The notes under the pieces are model-generated. The model was not told the DNA's origin. It did not search any database and was given only the letters and a program-made list of their open reading frames with translations. Shown piece after piece: positions 16,720 through 26,400 of a stretch of DNA of 40,468 bases. Position numbers and translations under genes: made by a program. Positions within the stretch are counted from its first letter, which is position 1, and every line of letters starts with the position of its first letter. This DNA is from Alphaproteobacteria bacterium (GTDB lineage: Bacteria; Pseudomonadota; Alphaproteobacteria; CAAGCB01; CAG-977): positions 1-40,468 of the forward strand of contig CAAGEP010000019.1 of the NCBI GenBank assembly GCA_900768875.1, written 5' to 3'.

Positions 16720-18546
16720 ATGAAATTCCTTTTATCGCTTAGTCTTGTTTTTGCTTTTGCCTTTCGCGTCCAAGCCGCTCCCGCGCCTTTGACCGAAAGG
16801 CAAAACGCTTTTATCGAACGGGCGCAATCGTTGGGGAATCATCCTCAATGGCTGCGCTTGCTTCATTTTCATAAAAAACAAAGCACGATTGATACAAAAG
16901 GATTTTTTCTTGCCCCCGACGGCAAGACAAACCCGCAATCGGAATTGATTGCCGATTTGACGGCTTTTTTCAAAGGCGAACATCTGTGCGATTTTCCCGC
17001 CAGACGCACGTTTTTAACCAAAGAACTGGGCATTGGCGCAAACGAGATGAAAACGCCCGAATGTGCGGATTATTCGGCTTTGAAAAAAGCGGTGAACGCG
17101 GATAACTTCACGCTGATTTACACAACGGCGTTCATGGGCAATCCCGCTTCGTTTTTCGGACATACTTTGATGCGGCTGGATTCGCGCGAAAACCCCGCTT
17201 TGCTGGCGCACGCATTGAATTACGGCGCGGTAACGGGAAAGGATTCCGGCTTTTTTTACGCGGTTAAGGGCGTGTTCGGCGGATACCCCGGCATTTTTTC
17301 GCTGTATCCCTATTACGACACGGTCAACCTGTACAACAATATGGAAAACCGCGACATCTGGGAATACCGGCTGAATCTGACGGATGAGCAGGCATCGTTT
17401 TTAATCGACCACATCTGGGAACTGGGGCGGCAAAGCGCGGACTATTATTTCTTTTCCGAAAACTGTTCGTACATGATTTTGGAAACGCTGAACGTTGTTT
17501 TTCCCGAACGGGACTGGACGCAAAACCTGCCTCCGTTCACCATTCCCGCGGACACGGTTCGCCTGTTGATGAAACAAAAGGGCGTGATAAAAAAAGCCGT
17601 CTACCGCCCCAGCCGCCAAACCAAAATCAAAGCCGCCTACGCGTCGCTGTCCAAGCCCGAACGCAAGGCTTTGCTGAAGCTGAAGGACGACCCCGCCGCG
17701 GATTTGACGGGACTTTCCGCGCCGCGCCGCGCCGCCGTGTACGAAACGGCGTACGAATATCTGCAGTACCGCTATATCGAGGGCAAAGTCCCCCTTTCGA
17801 CCCTGCGCGAACAATCGGTCGCTTTGCTGAAAGCGCGCAACGCCCTGCCTGTCGACAACCTTGTTCCAAAGCCCGAAACGCCCGCCGTCCGCCCCGATGA
17901 AGCGCACGATTCTTCGGCTTTTACGGTATCGTTCGGGCGTGATTTGGGAAAAAACTTTACGGAATTGGAACTCAAGCCCGCTTTGCACACCGTTTTGGAC
18001 AATTCGGCGGGATATTTGCCTTTCAGCGGCATCGATTATTTCAAAGCCGCTTTGCGCGTGGACGCGGACGGCAAGCCATCCCTGCACCGCTTTGAATTCT
18101 TGAATCTGGAATCCTACGCCCCGCACGACGCGCTGTTTCATCCCAAAGCGTTCCGCCTGTCCGCAGGACAAAACCGCTTTTTCTACGCGCCGAAAAACAA
18201 AGAACTGTCCGTATTCGACGCGTCGGCGGATTTGGGGGCTTCGACTTTGCTGACCGAACATATCAACGTGTTCGCGCTCGGCTCCGTTACTTTCAAAGCG
18301 GGGGACAAAACCGTCGGCGGACTGGGCGCGCGGTTCGGCGTTTTGGCGGATTTCGGCACTCTGCGCGCCAAAGCCGACATCGCCCCCATGGCGTATACCC
18401 GAAGCGACGCGAACACGGTTTCGTACCGCGCAGCTTTGTCCGTTTCAATCGGCAAAAATCTGGATTGGGTGTCCGAATTCGCGTTCGACGACGGACGCGG
18501 CGCAAACCGCCGAGAATTCAAATCGGGACTGCAAAAGCACTTTTAG
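16720..18546 (+). CDS. DUF4105 (Lnb N-terminal) periplasmic protein with C-terminal domain
   Basis: This 608-residue protein has a signal peptide (FLLSLSLVFAFAFRVQAA). The DUF4105 core (about 110-270) carries FFGHTLMRLDS (His148) and YFFSENCSYMILE (Cys249), the His-then-Cys order of circularly permuted NlpC/P60-like thiol hydrolases. The C-terminal 230 residues are rich in alternating beta-type segments and may form a barrel or sandwich; the last residue is Phe, as in outer-membrane barrels. The Shine-Dalgarno AAGGA lies right against the ATG, so translation may depend on reinitiation after the upstream DUF3015 gene. Substrate is unknown; a peptide or lipid-linked amide is possible. Confidence 0.85.
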   Translation: MKFLLSLSLVFAFAFRVQAAPAPLTERQNAFIERAQSLGNHPQWLRLLHFHKKQSTIDTKGFFLAPDGKTNPQSELIADLTAFFKGEHLCDFPARRTFLTKELGIGANEMKTPECADYSALKKAVNADNFTLIYTTAFMGNPASFFGHTLMRLDSRENPALLAHALNYGAVTGKDSGFFYAVKGVFGGYPGIFSLYPYYDTVNLYNNMENRDIWEYRLNLTDEQASFLIDHIWELGRQSADYYFFSENCSYMILETLNVVFPERDWTQNLPPFTIPADTVRLLMKQKGVIKKAVYRPSRQTKIKAAYASLSKPERKALLKLKDDPAADLTGLSAPRRAAVYETAYEYLQYRYIEGKVPLSTLREQSVALLKARNALPVDNLVPKPETPAVRPDEAHDSSAFTVSFGRDLGKNFTELELKPALHTVLDNSAGYLPFSGIDYFKAALRVDADGKPSLHRFEFLNLESYAPHDALFHPKAFRLSAGQNRFFYAPKNKELSVFDASADLGASTLLTEHINVFALGSVTFKAGDKTVGGLGARFGVLADFGTLRAKADIAPMAYTRSDANTVSYRAALSVSIGKNLDWVSEFAFDDGRGANRREFKSGLQKHF

Positions 18547-21236
18547 TCCTTCAGCACGGGAATTTTTTTGCCCTGATACAGGATTTTATCCGCCTTTTCG
18601 ACGGGCGCGTCGACAATGTCAAGCACGTCTTGAATCGCCAGCGCGTAATCGGCGAAAATCAAAACCGTTTGCGCAAAGGGGAAATGCTTTTTGTTCGAAG
18701 AATCCTTCAGCGGCAGAACTTTACCGTCCGATTCAAACACGGGACGCCCCGTTTCCTTATCCGCTTGTTCGCCCGTAAACGCTTCGATTTTCAAGACTTT
18801 GTCGACCGGAACCGCGCCCACGTTTTTGGAATCGCAGCGATATATCAAGTAGCTTTCCGACTTGTTATCGGTTGATGAAACCTGCGTTTTGGCAAAAGCC
18901 CCCTCGTTTGCCGTTTTTGATATCTCGGGCGGCTTCTGTTCCAACAAACAAGCCATGTCAATCCAATCGGCGTTTGTTCCGCCCAACGTTGCCAACGGTG
19001 TCAAATAAGGTTTTTGTCCGTCCCGTTTGTCACAAAAATATGCCGCCGCAGAATCCGTTTCCGCGATTTTTTGAACGGGAAGCAGAAAAGTGAAAATCCC
19101 CGCTTGCAGAACAATGCCGTACGCGGCCTCCCCCTTTGCGGCATCGGGCAGACCGACAACGGGCAAAAGATGTCCTTGATGATAAAATCCGCGGTCGGCA
19201 CCGTTCGGATTGAAAGCAAACGTTTCCGCAACCATATTCAGCGGAACGGCATACTTGCGCCCCGCATTTTCAAACATCAGCACCTTGTCGAACAAATACT
19301 GGCGCGGCAAAGAAAATTCAACGCGCACGCCGTTGTCCTCCTTGATGTCGATTTGACCGCCGCACCGTTCAAGCAGCTCCGCCGCCTGCAGCAAACCGCG
19401 CGCCGGCCGCTCCGGCATAACCCGCGGATGGAACAAACAGCGCAGCAAACGGTCTTTCGACAATTCTGCGGCGTCTTGAGAAGAACACAATCCCGCTTCG
19501 ACCGCCGCTTTGCGTATTTTTTCATAAGAAAACACATCGGCGTTGTCGTTGAAAGCGACTTTTAAAAACGCCCCGTCGGGCTTGACGGAAACAGCCATTG
19601 TCACACAGTCCGCCCCGATGACGTAGCGCAGGGAATTGTCCGCTAAAACCGACAAAATTTTATCCAACGCGGCAAAGGCATCTCTGTCGATATCGCCGGC
19701 CGGCACATCCAGCGACAACGTGTAGCGTTTGCCGTATTTTTCAGCCTGTTTTGCAACAAACGCGACCAGAGAGTTTTCAATTCCTTTCAAAGGCTTCAAT
19801 CGGATTTGGCGGATAAAGCCGTACATCTCCGCAGCCGATTCGGGCGAAGATCGGGTTGTCATACCGGCAAAATCGCGCTGAATTTTTTCGATATCAAACG
19901 GCCAACCGACAGCCCTCAGTTCATCGTTTTGTTGTTCAATGGCGTCCAGATTTTCTTTCAATTCGCCGCGGTTGATTGTCAGCTGTTTGTTTGAATCGTC
20001 CGCCCTGTTTTTCAACGATTCAAATTGTTTTTTCAGATTGGTGTATTGACGTTCGATGTTTTCGATTTCGGCCAGCCGTTCGCATGTTTCGTCAAAGCGG
20101 GCTTTGAGCTCCGTATAGGCTGCCGCGTATTTACATGAATTTTCATGCAAACGGGCGTATTCCGACTGCAAATTCATCAATGCGCTTTCGCTGTCGTCCA
20201 GCTGTTTTTGCTTTTCGGACAACGCCGCGTTCAAATCGGATTGGATACGGTTTTCGTTTCGCGTCCCCGTCAACGCCCCCGTTTCCAGTGCGGTGATTTT
20301 CCCGATCATTTCTTGGATTGTTTTGTTTCTGGCCTCCAACAAAAGAGCGGCGTTTTTTTGATTTTGTTCGCAGGTTTGCAGCTTGTCGCGCAATTCGGCG
20401 GCGGCGGCGGTACGTTCATTCAGTTCGACATGCAATTCTGCCAATTCTTTTTCATTGCGGGTGATTTTTTTGTCTTTTAATTCGTTGTCGGAAGTCAGTC
20501 TTCGCACCATTTGTTGCAGTTCTTTGACACCGTCGGCTTTTTCGTCCAGATATCGGCGCATATCTTGAACGTTTTGTTCCTGCGATTGCACAGCCGCCGA
20601 TTTTTCGCCCAAAACCATTTCGCGCCGTTTCAGTTCGGCAAAGGATTTTTCGATTTCGGCTTGGACGTCGGCATTTTGCTTTTCACCCCGAAAAACCAGA
20701 TTTTCTCTGGAATTCAAGTCATTTTCCCTGTCGTCGAGAGCTTTTTGCCGCAAAACCAGCGATTCTTCGCGACGGTCCAATTCTTTTTCCTTGCCGACGA
20801 TATTTTTTTCCTTTTGCGTCAAAACCTGCGCCGTCTGCAGCAGAACGGAAGCGGCATTGTTCGACGGGCGCAGATTGGCTTTCAGCAACCGTTTTTCGCC
20901 CAGTAAATCCTCGTCGGATTCGCGGATTTCGCGTTTAAGCAAAAAAGCCGACGACATAATTTTTTTAACGCGTCTGTATTTTTTCAAAATCTGGGGCAGA
21001 ATGTCGATTTGCCGCGTTCCCGATTGAAAAGAAGCGATTTCATCCAGCGCCGCGTCCGCCAATTTGTACGATCGGGGAAAAGCGACAAAAGGCGCGGCTG
21101 CCCGCACCGTTTTAAAAAAAGACGCCAATTTTTGCCACGTTTCGACATCCGACGGATTGCTTTCCAAACGAATCAAACTTTTTTCAACCGCTTCCAGATC
21201 GGTTTGTACTTCGGTCAAAAAAGCGTCGATAAGCAT
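18543..21236 (-). CDS. CheA-like pseudokinase with coiled coil and two CheW-like domains
   Basis: This 897-residue protein has the order of CheA but degenerate key sites. An HPt-like four-helix domain covers about 1-70, but the phospho-His position reads Lys42 (FFKTVRAAA instead of the H..KG pattern). A long coiled coil (about 130-470, many Glu/Lys/Gln) replaces the usual linker and dimer domain. A CheA-type ATPase region follows (about 500-650): the N-box Asn is kept (LADNSLRY), but the glycines of the G1 and G2 boxes are missing (NDNADVF, ARGLLQAAE). Two CheW-like domains end the protein. Catalysis is unlikely, so a scaffold or regulator is inferred. The ATG at 21236 has GGGGGGA upstream; a TTG at 21263 overlaps chpT. 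It follows chpT by 16 bases. Confidence 0.82.
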   Translation of the reverse strand: MLIDAFLTEVQTDLEAVEKSLIRLESNPSDVETWQKLASFFKTVRAAAPFVAFPRSYKLADAALDEIASFQSGTRQIDILPQILKKYRRVKKIMSSAFLLKREIRESDEDLLGEKRLLKANLRPSNNAASVLLQTAQVLTQKEKNIVGKEKELDRREESLVLRQKALDDRENDLNSRENLVFRGEKQNADVQAEIEKSFAELKRREMVLGEKSAAVQSQEQNVQDMRRYLDEKADGVKELQQMVRRLTSDNELKDKKITRNEKELAELHVELNERTAAAAELRDKLQTCEQNQKNAALLLEARNKTIQEMIGKITALETGALTGTRNENRIQSDLNAALSEKQKQLDDSESALMNLQSEYARLHENSCKYAAAYTELKARFDETCERLAEIENIERQYTNLKKQFESLKNRADDSNKQLTINRGELKENLDAIEQQNDELRAVGWPFDIEKIQRDFAGMTTRSSPESAAEMYGFIRQIRLKPLKGIENSLVAFVAKQAEKYGKRYTLSLDVPAGDIDRDAFAALDKILSVLADNSLRYVIGADCVTMAVSVKPDGAFLKVAFNDNADVFSYEKIRKAAVEAGLCSSQDAAELSKDRLLRCLFHPRVMPERPARGLLQAAELLERCGGQIDIKEDNGVRVEFSLPRQYLFDKVLMFENAGRKYAVPLNMVAETFAFNPNGADRGFYHQGHLLPVVGLPDAAKGEAAYGIVLQAGIFTFLLPVQKIAETDSAAAYFCDKRDGQKPYLTPLATLGGTNADWIDMACLLEQKPPEISKTANEGAFAKTQVSSTDNKSESYLIYRCDSKNVGAVPVDKVLKIEAFTGEQADKETGRPVFESDGKVLPLKDSSNKKHFPFAQTVLIFADYALAIQDVLDIVDAPVEKADKILYQGKKIPVLKD

Positions 21237-21252
21237 CCGCGTCCCCCCGTTA

Positions 21253-21867
21253 TCACGCGTCAAACGTCAAAGCAAAACTGTCGTCCGTCCGATTGATGCC
21301 GCACGTCAGTTTGTGTTCCTTTATCAGTCCGCGGATAAAAACGGCGGCCGTCATTTTCGGGGTCAATCCATCGTCCAGACCGTCCAACACGGCGGACAGG
21401 TTCGGTTCCGTTTTAACGCTCTGTCCCGTTCCCGAAACAATGATTCGTTTTTCTCCGGCCTTGGCGGTTACGGTGATTTTTCCGCCGCGTATCAAGCTTT
21501 CCGCCACAATCTGACCCGCCAACAAAATCAACCTGAATGAAAACAGCGGCAGTTCATCGTCGGCGTTCCACGCACATTCAAACCGCGTGGCGCGGTTTTC
21601 GACGGATTTCAGCCAACCTTCAAACAACTGCCTTGTGCCGCTTGAATCCGTCAGCGGTCCGTCATTGCCGAACGCCGCCCTGAAAAAACGCAAACGCGCC
21701 AACAAAATTTCAGCGTTGTTCGTTGCCAGAGCCAATGTTTCCTCGTCCGCGCCGCCGAATTCCCCCAACAGCCCCAAGCTGTTTGAAACGGCGCTCATCA
21801 CTCCCGCCAAATCATGGCTGAAGCGCGTAACGGCAACTTTTGACAAAATTAAATCCGCATCAAACAC
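21253..21867 (-). CDS. chpT: ChpT-type histidine phosphotransferase
   Basis: This 204-residue protein matches ChpT, the alphaproteobacterial phosphotransferase that relays phosphate from a hybrid kinase (CckA) to CtrA and CpdR. The phospho-acceptor is His18 in RFSHDLAGVMSAVSNSLGLL, in the first helix of a two-helix dimer domain. The rest resembles a degenerate histidine-kinase ATPase fold (FRLILLAGQIVAESL, then GLTPKMTAAVFIRGLI), as in known ChpT. The start is a GTG at 21867 with AGGGTG upstream. The CheA-like gene follows in the same operon. CckA, CtrA and CpdR are not in the window. Confidence 0.85.
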   Translation of the reverse strand: MFDADLILSKVAVTRFSHDLAGVMSAVSNSLGLLGEFGGADEETLALATNNAEILLARLRFFRAAFGNDGPLTDSSGTRQLFEGWLKSVENRATRFECAWNADDELPLFSFRLILLAGQIVAESLIRGGKITVTAKAGEKRIIVSGTGQSVKTEPNLSAVLDGLDDGLTPKMTAAVFIRGLIKEHKLTCGINRTDDSFALTFDA

Positions 21868-21910
21868 GGCGACACCCTATTTAATGATTTCAATCCCGCT
21901 TTGTTTTTTG

Positions 21911-21937
21911 TATACTAATTAAGTTAAACAATGTTTA
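21911..21937 (+). promoter_or_regulatory. -10 and operator-like dyad before the small gene
   Basis: TATACT (21911-21916) is followed by the dyad TAAACA-A-TGTTTA (21925-21937), 20 bases before the ATG at 21957 and between the divergent chpT and pilin-like operons. No good -35 is seen. A regulator could bind the dyad. Confidence 0.35.
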
Positions 21938-21956
21938 CCAAATGCGGGATTTTAAA

Positions 21957-22181
21957 ATGACAAAAGTGCCTTCGGCGATTCAAAGCCTGACCGTCAACAC
22001 GGATCGCATTTCCGCGGCGTCGAAACAGCGCACCGTTCAAAACACGCCGGATCGCCGGCCGTCCGCCGATTTCAAACGGGAAAGGCCGTTTGACACGCGC
22101 AACGCAGATTTTGTGGAAATCGACGGCAAACGTTATTATTTAAACGCCCCGCGCGGCACTTATTTGAACATTTTGGTCTGA
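21957..22181 (+). CDS. Small protein of unknown function upstream of pilin-like gene
   Basis: This 74-residue basic protein has a disordered, polar first half (many Arg, Ser, Thr and Asp). It ends in FVEIDGKRYYLNAPRGTYLNILV, which looks like a short beta hairpin. No signal peptide or membrane segment is seen. GGGAT precedes the ATG at 21957; an ATG at 21942 lacks a ribosome-binding site. The pilin-like gene starts 11 bases after its stop codon, so they are likely co-transcribed. I do not recognise it. Confidence 0.6.
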   Translation: MTKVPSAIQSLTVNTDRISAASKQRTVQNTPDRRPSADFKRERPFDTRNADFVEIDGKRYYLNAPRGTYLNILV

Positions 22182-22192
22182 AAGGCGGACGA

Positions 22193-22795
22193 ATGAACAC
22201 CGACGAACACGGATCTTCGCTGATTGAAGTCATGGGGTTGCTGGCAATCGCCGGCATGATTGCGGTATCGCTGATGGGGGGCATTTCGCTGATTACGGCA
22301 CGCGTTAAAATCACGCAGGCTCAAAACCAGATAACGCGCATCGTCAAAAGCATGACGACCCAGTTTTCGTCTGACATGCCGAGCATGGCCGCCGACAAAT
22401 CCGCAAAAATGCTTTTTGAATCGGGCGTTTATCAATCGTCGGATGTCATCGCCGGTTCCGGCTCGTATACAGGCACCAACGTTTACGGCAGCGCTATGAC
22501 GATTCAAGGCGGCCCCGCAGACAGCGACGGCAATCCGTATTTCACGTTGACATACGAAGATTTGCCGGCAACCGTTTGTTCCGATTTGTTGCAGGCGAAT
22601 TTTGGCGACGACCCGTCGTCCGGGCTGAAAAGCGTATCCGTTTTCAATTCCGACAAAAACGCGTCAACCGTCTTTGAGTGGGATAAACCCGATGCGGACA
22701 CGCATCCCGCTCACAAGCTGATTCCCGATGCGGGGGAAAGCTTTGACGCCTGCAGCAGCAAAAAGAACAATATCACTTGGACGTTTTACCTTTGA
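22193..22795 (+). CDS. Type IV pilin-like protein
   Basis: This 200-residue protein starts with a short leader and a prepilin-peptidase site: MNTDEHG cleaved before SSLIEVMGLLAIAGMIAV, with Glu at mature position 5. The hydrophobic helix that follows is the pilin N-terminal spine. Two cysteines (ATVCSDLL and FDACSSKK) could form the D-region disulfide near the C-terminus. It resembles major pilins of the PilS/type IVb group more than GspG, but this is a guess. No pilus assembly genes are nearby. Its 3' end overlaps the convergent lipoprotein gene by 23 bases. Confidence 0.75.
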   Translation: MNTDEHGSSLIEVMGLLAIAGMIAVSLMGGISLITARVKITQAQNQITRIVKSMTTQFSSDMPSMAADKSAKMLFESGVYQSSDVIAGSGSYTGTNVYGSAMTIQGGPADSDGNPYFTLTYEDLPATVCSDLLQANFGDDPSSGLKSVSVFNSDKNASTVFEWDKPDADTHPAHKLIPDAGESFDACSSKKNNITWTFYL

Positions 22796-23327
22796 TTTCC
22801 CGATGAACGACGGGGAACGGCGCATCCCACAGAGTACTGCCCGTTTTGGCTTCGGTCACATACAAATGCAGATAATATTCCTGCCGCTTTTTTCTGCCGG
22901 CCAAATGTGCGGTGCGATGGGTAATTCTGCCTGCGACGAAAAATTGCGGTTCAACCGTTTTGTTTTGCGCCGTTATAACGCGCACTTTGCGGCTGGCCGC
23001 CAAAGCGCGTTTCAAGTCTTGCACGGTTTGCGCGGTATCAAAGTCGTCCTTTGCCGTCGTATTGACGACTCGTCCGATGACAACGACATATTTTTCCCCT
23101 GCGGGATTGTCTAAAGTTCCCGACTTCAGCATATTGTAAACGGCCGTGTTGACGGTGCGGCGCATATCCGCGCTTGTAAAATCCTTTTTCGGCGCGGGAG
23201 GCGGAACGGGAACCGCTTCCGCGACAGGGGCGGAACGGGACGCGGGTACGGGAATATCCGCCGTTTTTTCCGCCGTTGAACAGCCAAACAAAAGCAACCC
23301 GATTATCGCAAACGACAAATTCTTCAT
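22773..23327 (-). CDS. LpoB-like lipoprotein
   Basis: This 184-residue protein has a lipoprotein signal (LLLFGC, Cys as the lipid site), then a Pro/Ala-rich linker (VPASRSAPVAEAVPVPPPAP). The globular domain (KYVVVIGRVVNTTAKDDFD, FVAGRITHRTAHLAG, LHLYVTEAKTGSTLWDAP) resembles LpoB, the outer-membrane activator of penicillin-binding protein 1B. Start at the ATG 23327, with AAGGAATTGGA upstream; an earlier in-frame start has no such site. It lies 103 bases after the AsmA-family gene on the same strand. A role in peptidoglycan synthesis is inferred from family only. Confidence 0.75.
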   Translation of the reverse strand: MKNLSFAIIGLLLFGCSTAEKTADIPVPASRSAPVAEAVPVPPPAPKKDFTSADMRRTVNTAVYNMLKSGTLDNPAGEKYVVVIGRVVNTTAKDDFDTAQTVQDLKRALAASRKVRVITAQNKTVEPQFFVAGRITHRTAHLAGRKKRQEYYLHLYVTEAKTGSTLWDAPFPVVHREIKGKTSK

Positions 23328-23430
23328 TCCAATTCCTTCTTTTGTCACAATTTTATTGCCTATCATATCCACAAATTCAGCGTTCTTGCACTCTTTTTTA
23401 CAGTTCCGTCAAATTTTGACTTCCTCTGCT

Positions 23431-26400
23431 TCAGCGACGGCGGATAATGCCGCCGGTTTTCGGTGCGCCTGCGGTTTCGGCTTTTGCCGGAACGAGCGCG
23501 GGTTCCTGCGGCTGTAAAACAGCGGCCGCCCCTTCCTTTGCATCGGACGTAGTCCCGCCGCGGCGATGAATGGTGGCTTGACGTTTCTTTTCTTCCGCGG
23601 CTTTGGCCTCCGCTTCGGCTTTTTGACGCGCCTCTTGTGCGGCTTTGGCCTCCGCTTCGGCTTTTTGACGCGCCTCTTGTGCGGCTTTGGCAGCTTCCTG
23701 CGCCTCTTTTTTGCGTTTTGCGACATCGGCAATAGCCGCTTCCGCTTTGCCGTTTTCGGTAACAACACGGTTGAACACCGTTCCGGCTTCGGACAACAGC
23801 ACCGTTTGCTTTTCAAAATTTTGTTCTTTTTCGGCCTGCTGTTCCAGCGCTTTCAGTTTGGCGACATCCTGCATAACGGCGGAAACGGCAGCGGCAACGG
23901 CCGGCACATCGGCGTGCGTCATTTTTTTTGCCGCCAAATCCGAAAGCACCGCATTGGCTTGACGGAAGAAATCAAAGATGCGTCCCTTGACCCCCAGACT
24001 CATCGCCATCAGAAAATCTTTTTCAACCGCAGACTGCCGATTGACAAAGTTTTGGGCAACTTGGCGACGCCATTCCAGCAAATCGTTCGACGTGGAATCG
24101 GACGAACGCGCCCCCTTGCTGATTTTTTCCAGCAATTCATTGGCTGAATTGTACGTTTTTTCAACAGAAGCAAAGTAGCGTTCCACTTGATAAACGTCTT
24201 TATATTGGCTAAGCTCCGCGACTTTTTTGGACAAGTCCTGCACAACCGGCGAAAATTCCTTTTCCAACGCAAACATCAAATCCTGTCTGCGCTTCAGTTC
24301 TTCCTGCGCCTGTTTTTCCAGCACCTGCCGCGTCTGTTCGCGCTGTTGCTCGACTGCCTGCTGGCGTTCATCGTGCCGCATCACACCCAGCAGAATCAAA
24401 TCGTCCAAATTGTCGCCGACAACCAGCATTTGCCCCGCGCGTTTTGTAACATACAGCCAAAATTCCGGAACATTCGGCGTTTTCAAAACAAAACTCATCG
24501 CCGCGCGGAATTCGCCCGCAAACGGCTTGTAGGTCAGCGTCCCCGCTTCTTTTTGTTCATCCCCGTATTGCGCTTTGATGCCCTCAAACAGGAATTCGCC
24601 GTTTTTGACCGTATACGGCAAATCCCCTTGCCTTAACACCGTTTCACCGCTGAACACGGCGCCGCGCACATAATTTTTCCGTTCCGGAACAAGGCTGGCC
24701 AGTTGCGGGTCAAGCGCGTCGTAACTCATCCCTGTCAGAGTGGCTTGGTCGAAAGTGACGCTTCCTTTTCCGTCAAAGGATTGGGCGAAATCGAACATGG
24801 ACGCCCCGACGCCCTGACCCGTCAAGGTCAGAGTTCCTTGTTTAATCTGCTTTAAATCGGGACCGTCGTCATCCCCGAACAACACGGAATCGATATTGAC
24901 ATTCAACAAGCTGAATTGGATATGAACATCAGCCGTATTGCCTGTGACCGTCCCGCCTGCGGACAACACCGCTTGAGCACCGTCGATTTTCGATTTGTCG
25001 ATGTTCATATAGAAAGAATTTCCGTCTTTTGTCGTTCCGAAAGAGGCGTCAACATCGCTCAAAACCAACCCCGGCAACAACACTTTATCTGCATTCAACG
25101 CAATGATCAGCTTATAGTGTCCCATAAAGCCGAAATCGAATTTTGTTTTCGGGAAAGAAATCTGTTCCATTCCCGCCAGCATCCCCGGAGAAAAAAACGG
25201 CTTGTTTTCATCAATTTCCGCCGCATTGAAATCAGTCAGAACATTAACGGACGGCATAATTTCGGCGTAATAAAGCTTCGGCGTTCCGACCGTCATGGAA
25301 AATTGCGGAATTTCGCCGCTTTTATCCCATTCCAGCGTGCCGTCCAACACGTTTCGCCCCACTGTCAAATGCGCCGCCGTCAGCTTTGTCGAAAGCGGTT
25401 CGACAGAAACGTTCGCCGTCAGCGTCATCGCCCCCGGATTGGCGTTCATCGGGCGGTATTTGTTCGTAAACAACAAGACGAACTTGCGGAAATTATCCGC
25501 CTTCGCCTCGGCCGAAAAATCCGCCGCAAACCCGTTTTCCTTCCGCTTTATCTGTCCGTTCGCCGACACGGACAAAGTGTCCGCACGCATTTCCGCTTTG
25601 AAATTCATACTGTCCAAGGTGCCGTTCATCACGGTTGAAACGCGGACGTTGTCCTGCCGTTCCAGCTCAGCCGGCAATCCGGTTATCCCCGCGTTTTTGG
25701 CAAAGACGGAGAATTTTTTTGTTTCCGCTTCGACAGAGAAATTTTCAAACACGGGGTCGGAACCGAAACGTTTGATTGTTCCCGCCGCCCTGACATCGGC
25801 ATCAAGCACATTGTCCGCGGAAAATTCTTTCACCGACATCGCGCCGTTTTGCGCAGTAAAGCCGATTTTGACTTTTCTGGCGTCGATTCCGCCGAAAGAC
25901 ATCGATTCCGCCGATAAACCGACGGCAACATCCGCATCATTGAACACGGTCAAGCTTTCCGTCAGTGCTTTGATTTTTTCATCGGCTCCTTTTGATTTCA
26001 AATTTTCAAAACTGTCCGCGAATGCGTTGCTGGTACGGGGAAAATAAAGCGACGCGTCCCATTCGGACACGGCGGCGGCGATTTGAACCGCGGGACGCGC
26101 GCCAAAACGCAGTCCGACCGCGCCGCGCACGGACGATCTGTCCAGCAAAGCGTCAATGTTTTTCAGCGTCACCCCGCCCTCGACCGCTTTCAGATTCGCC
26201 GAAGCTCTGAAATTGCGCAACGCGGCGGAAGACAAATCGCCTTGCGTTTCGACGCCCAGCCACCGCAAAGTCGTCCCGATGTTTTCACCGTCTATTTTAA
26301 CCGCCGCATCCAGTACGGGCGATTTTTTCAAAATCAAACGGCCGGAACCGGACACATCAATATCCCCCGGCAAAGACGCGCCGAACACGGGAAAATCCAA

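Noticed and set aside
21919..21927. CtrA-like binding site near chpT
   Set aside because: Two TTAA motifs are only one base apart, not the seven required.
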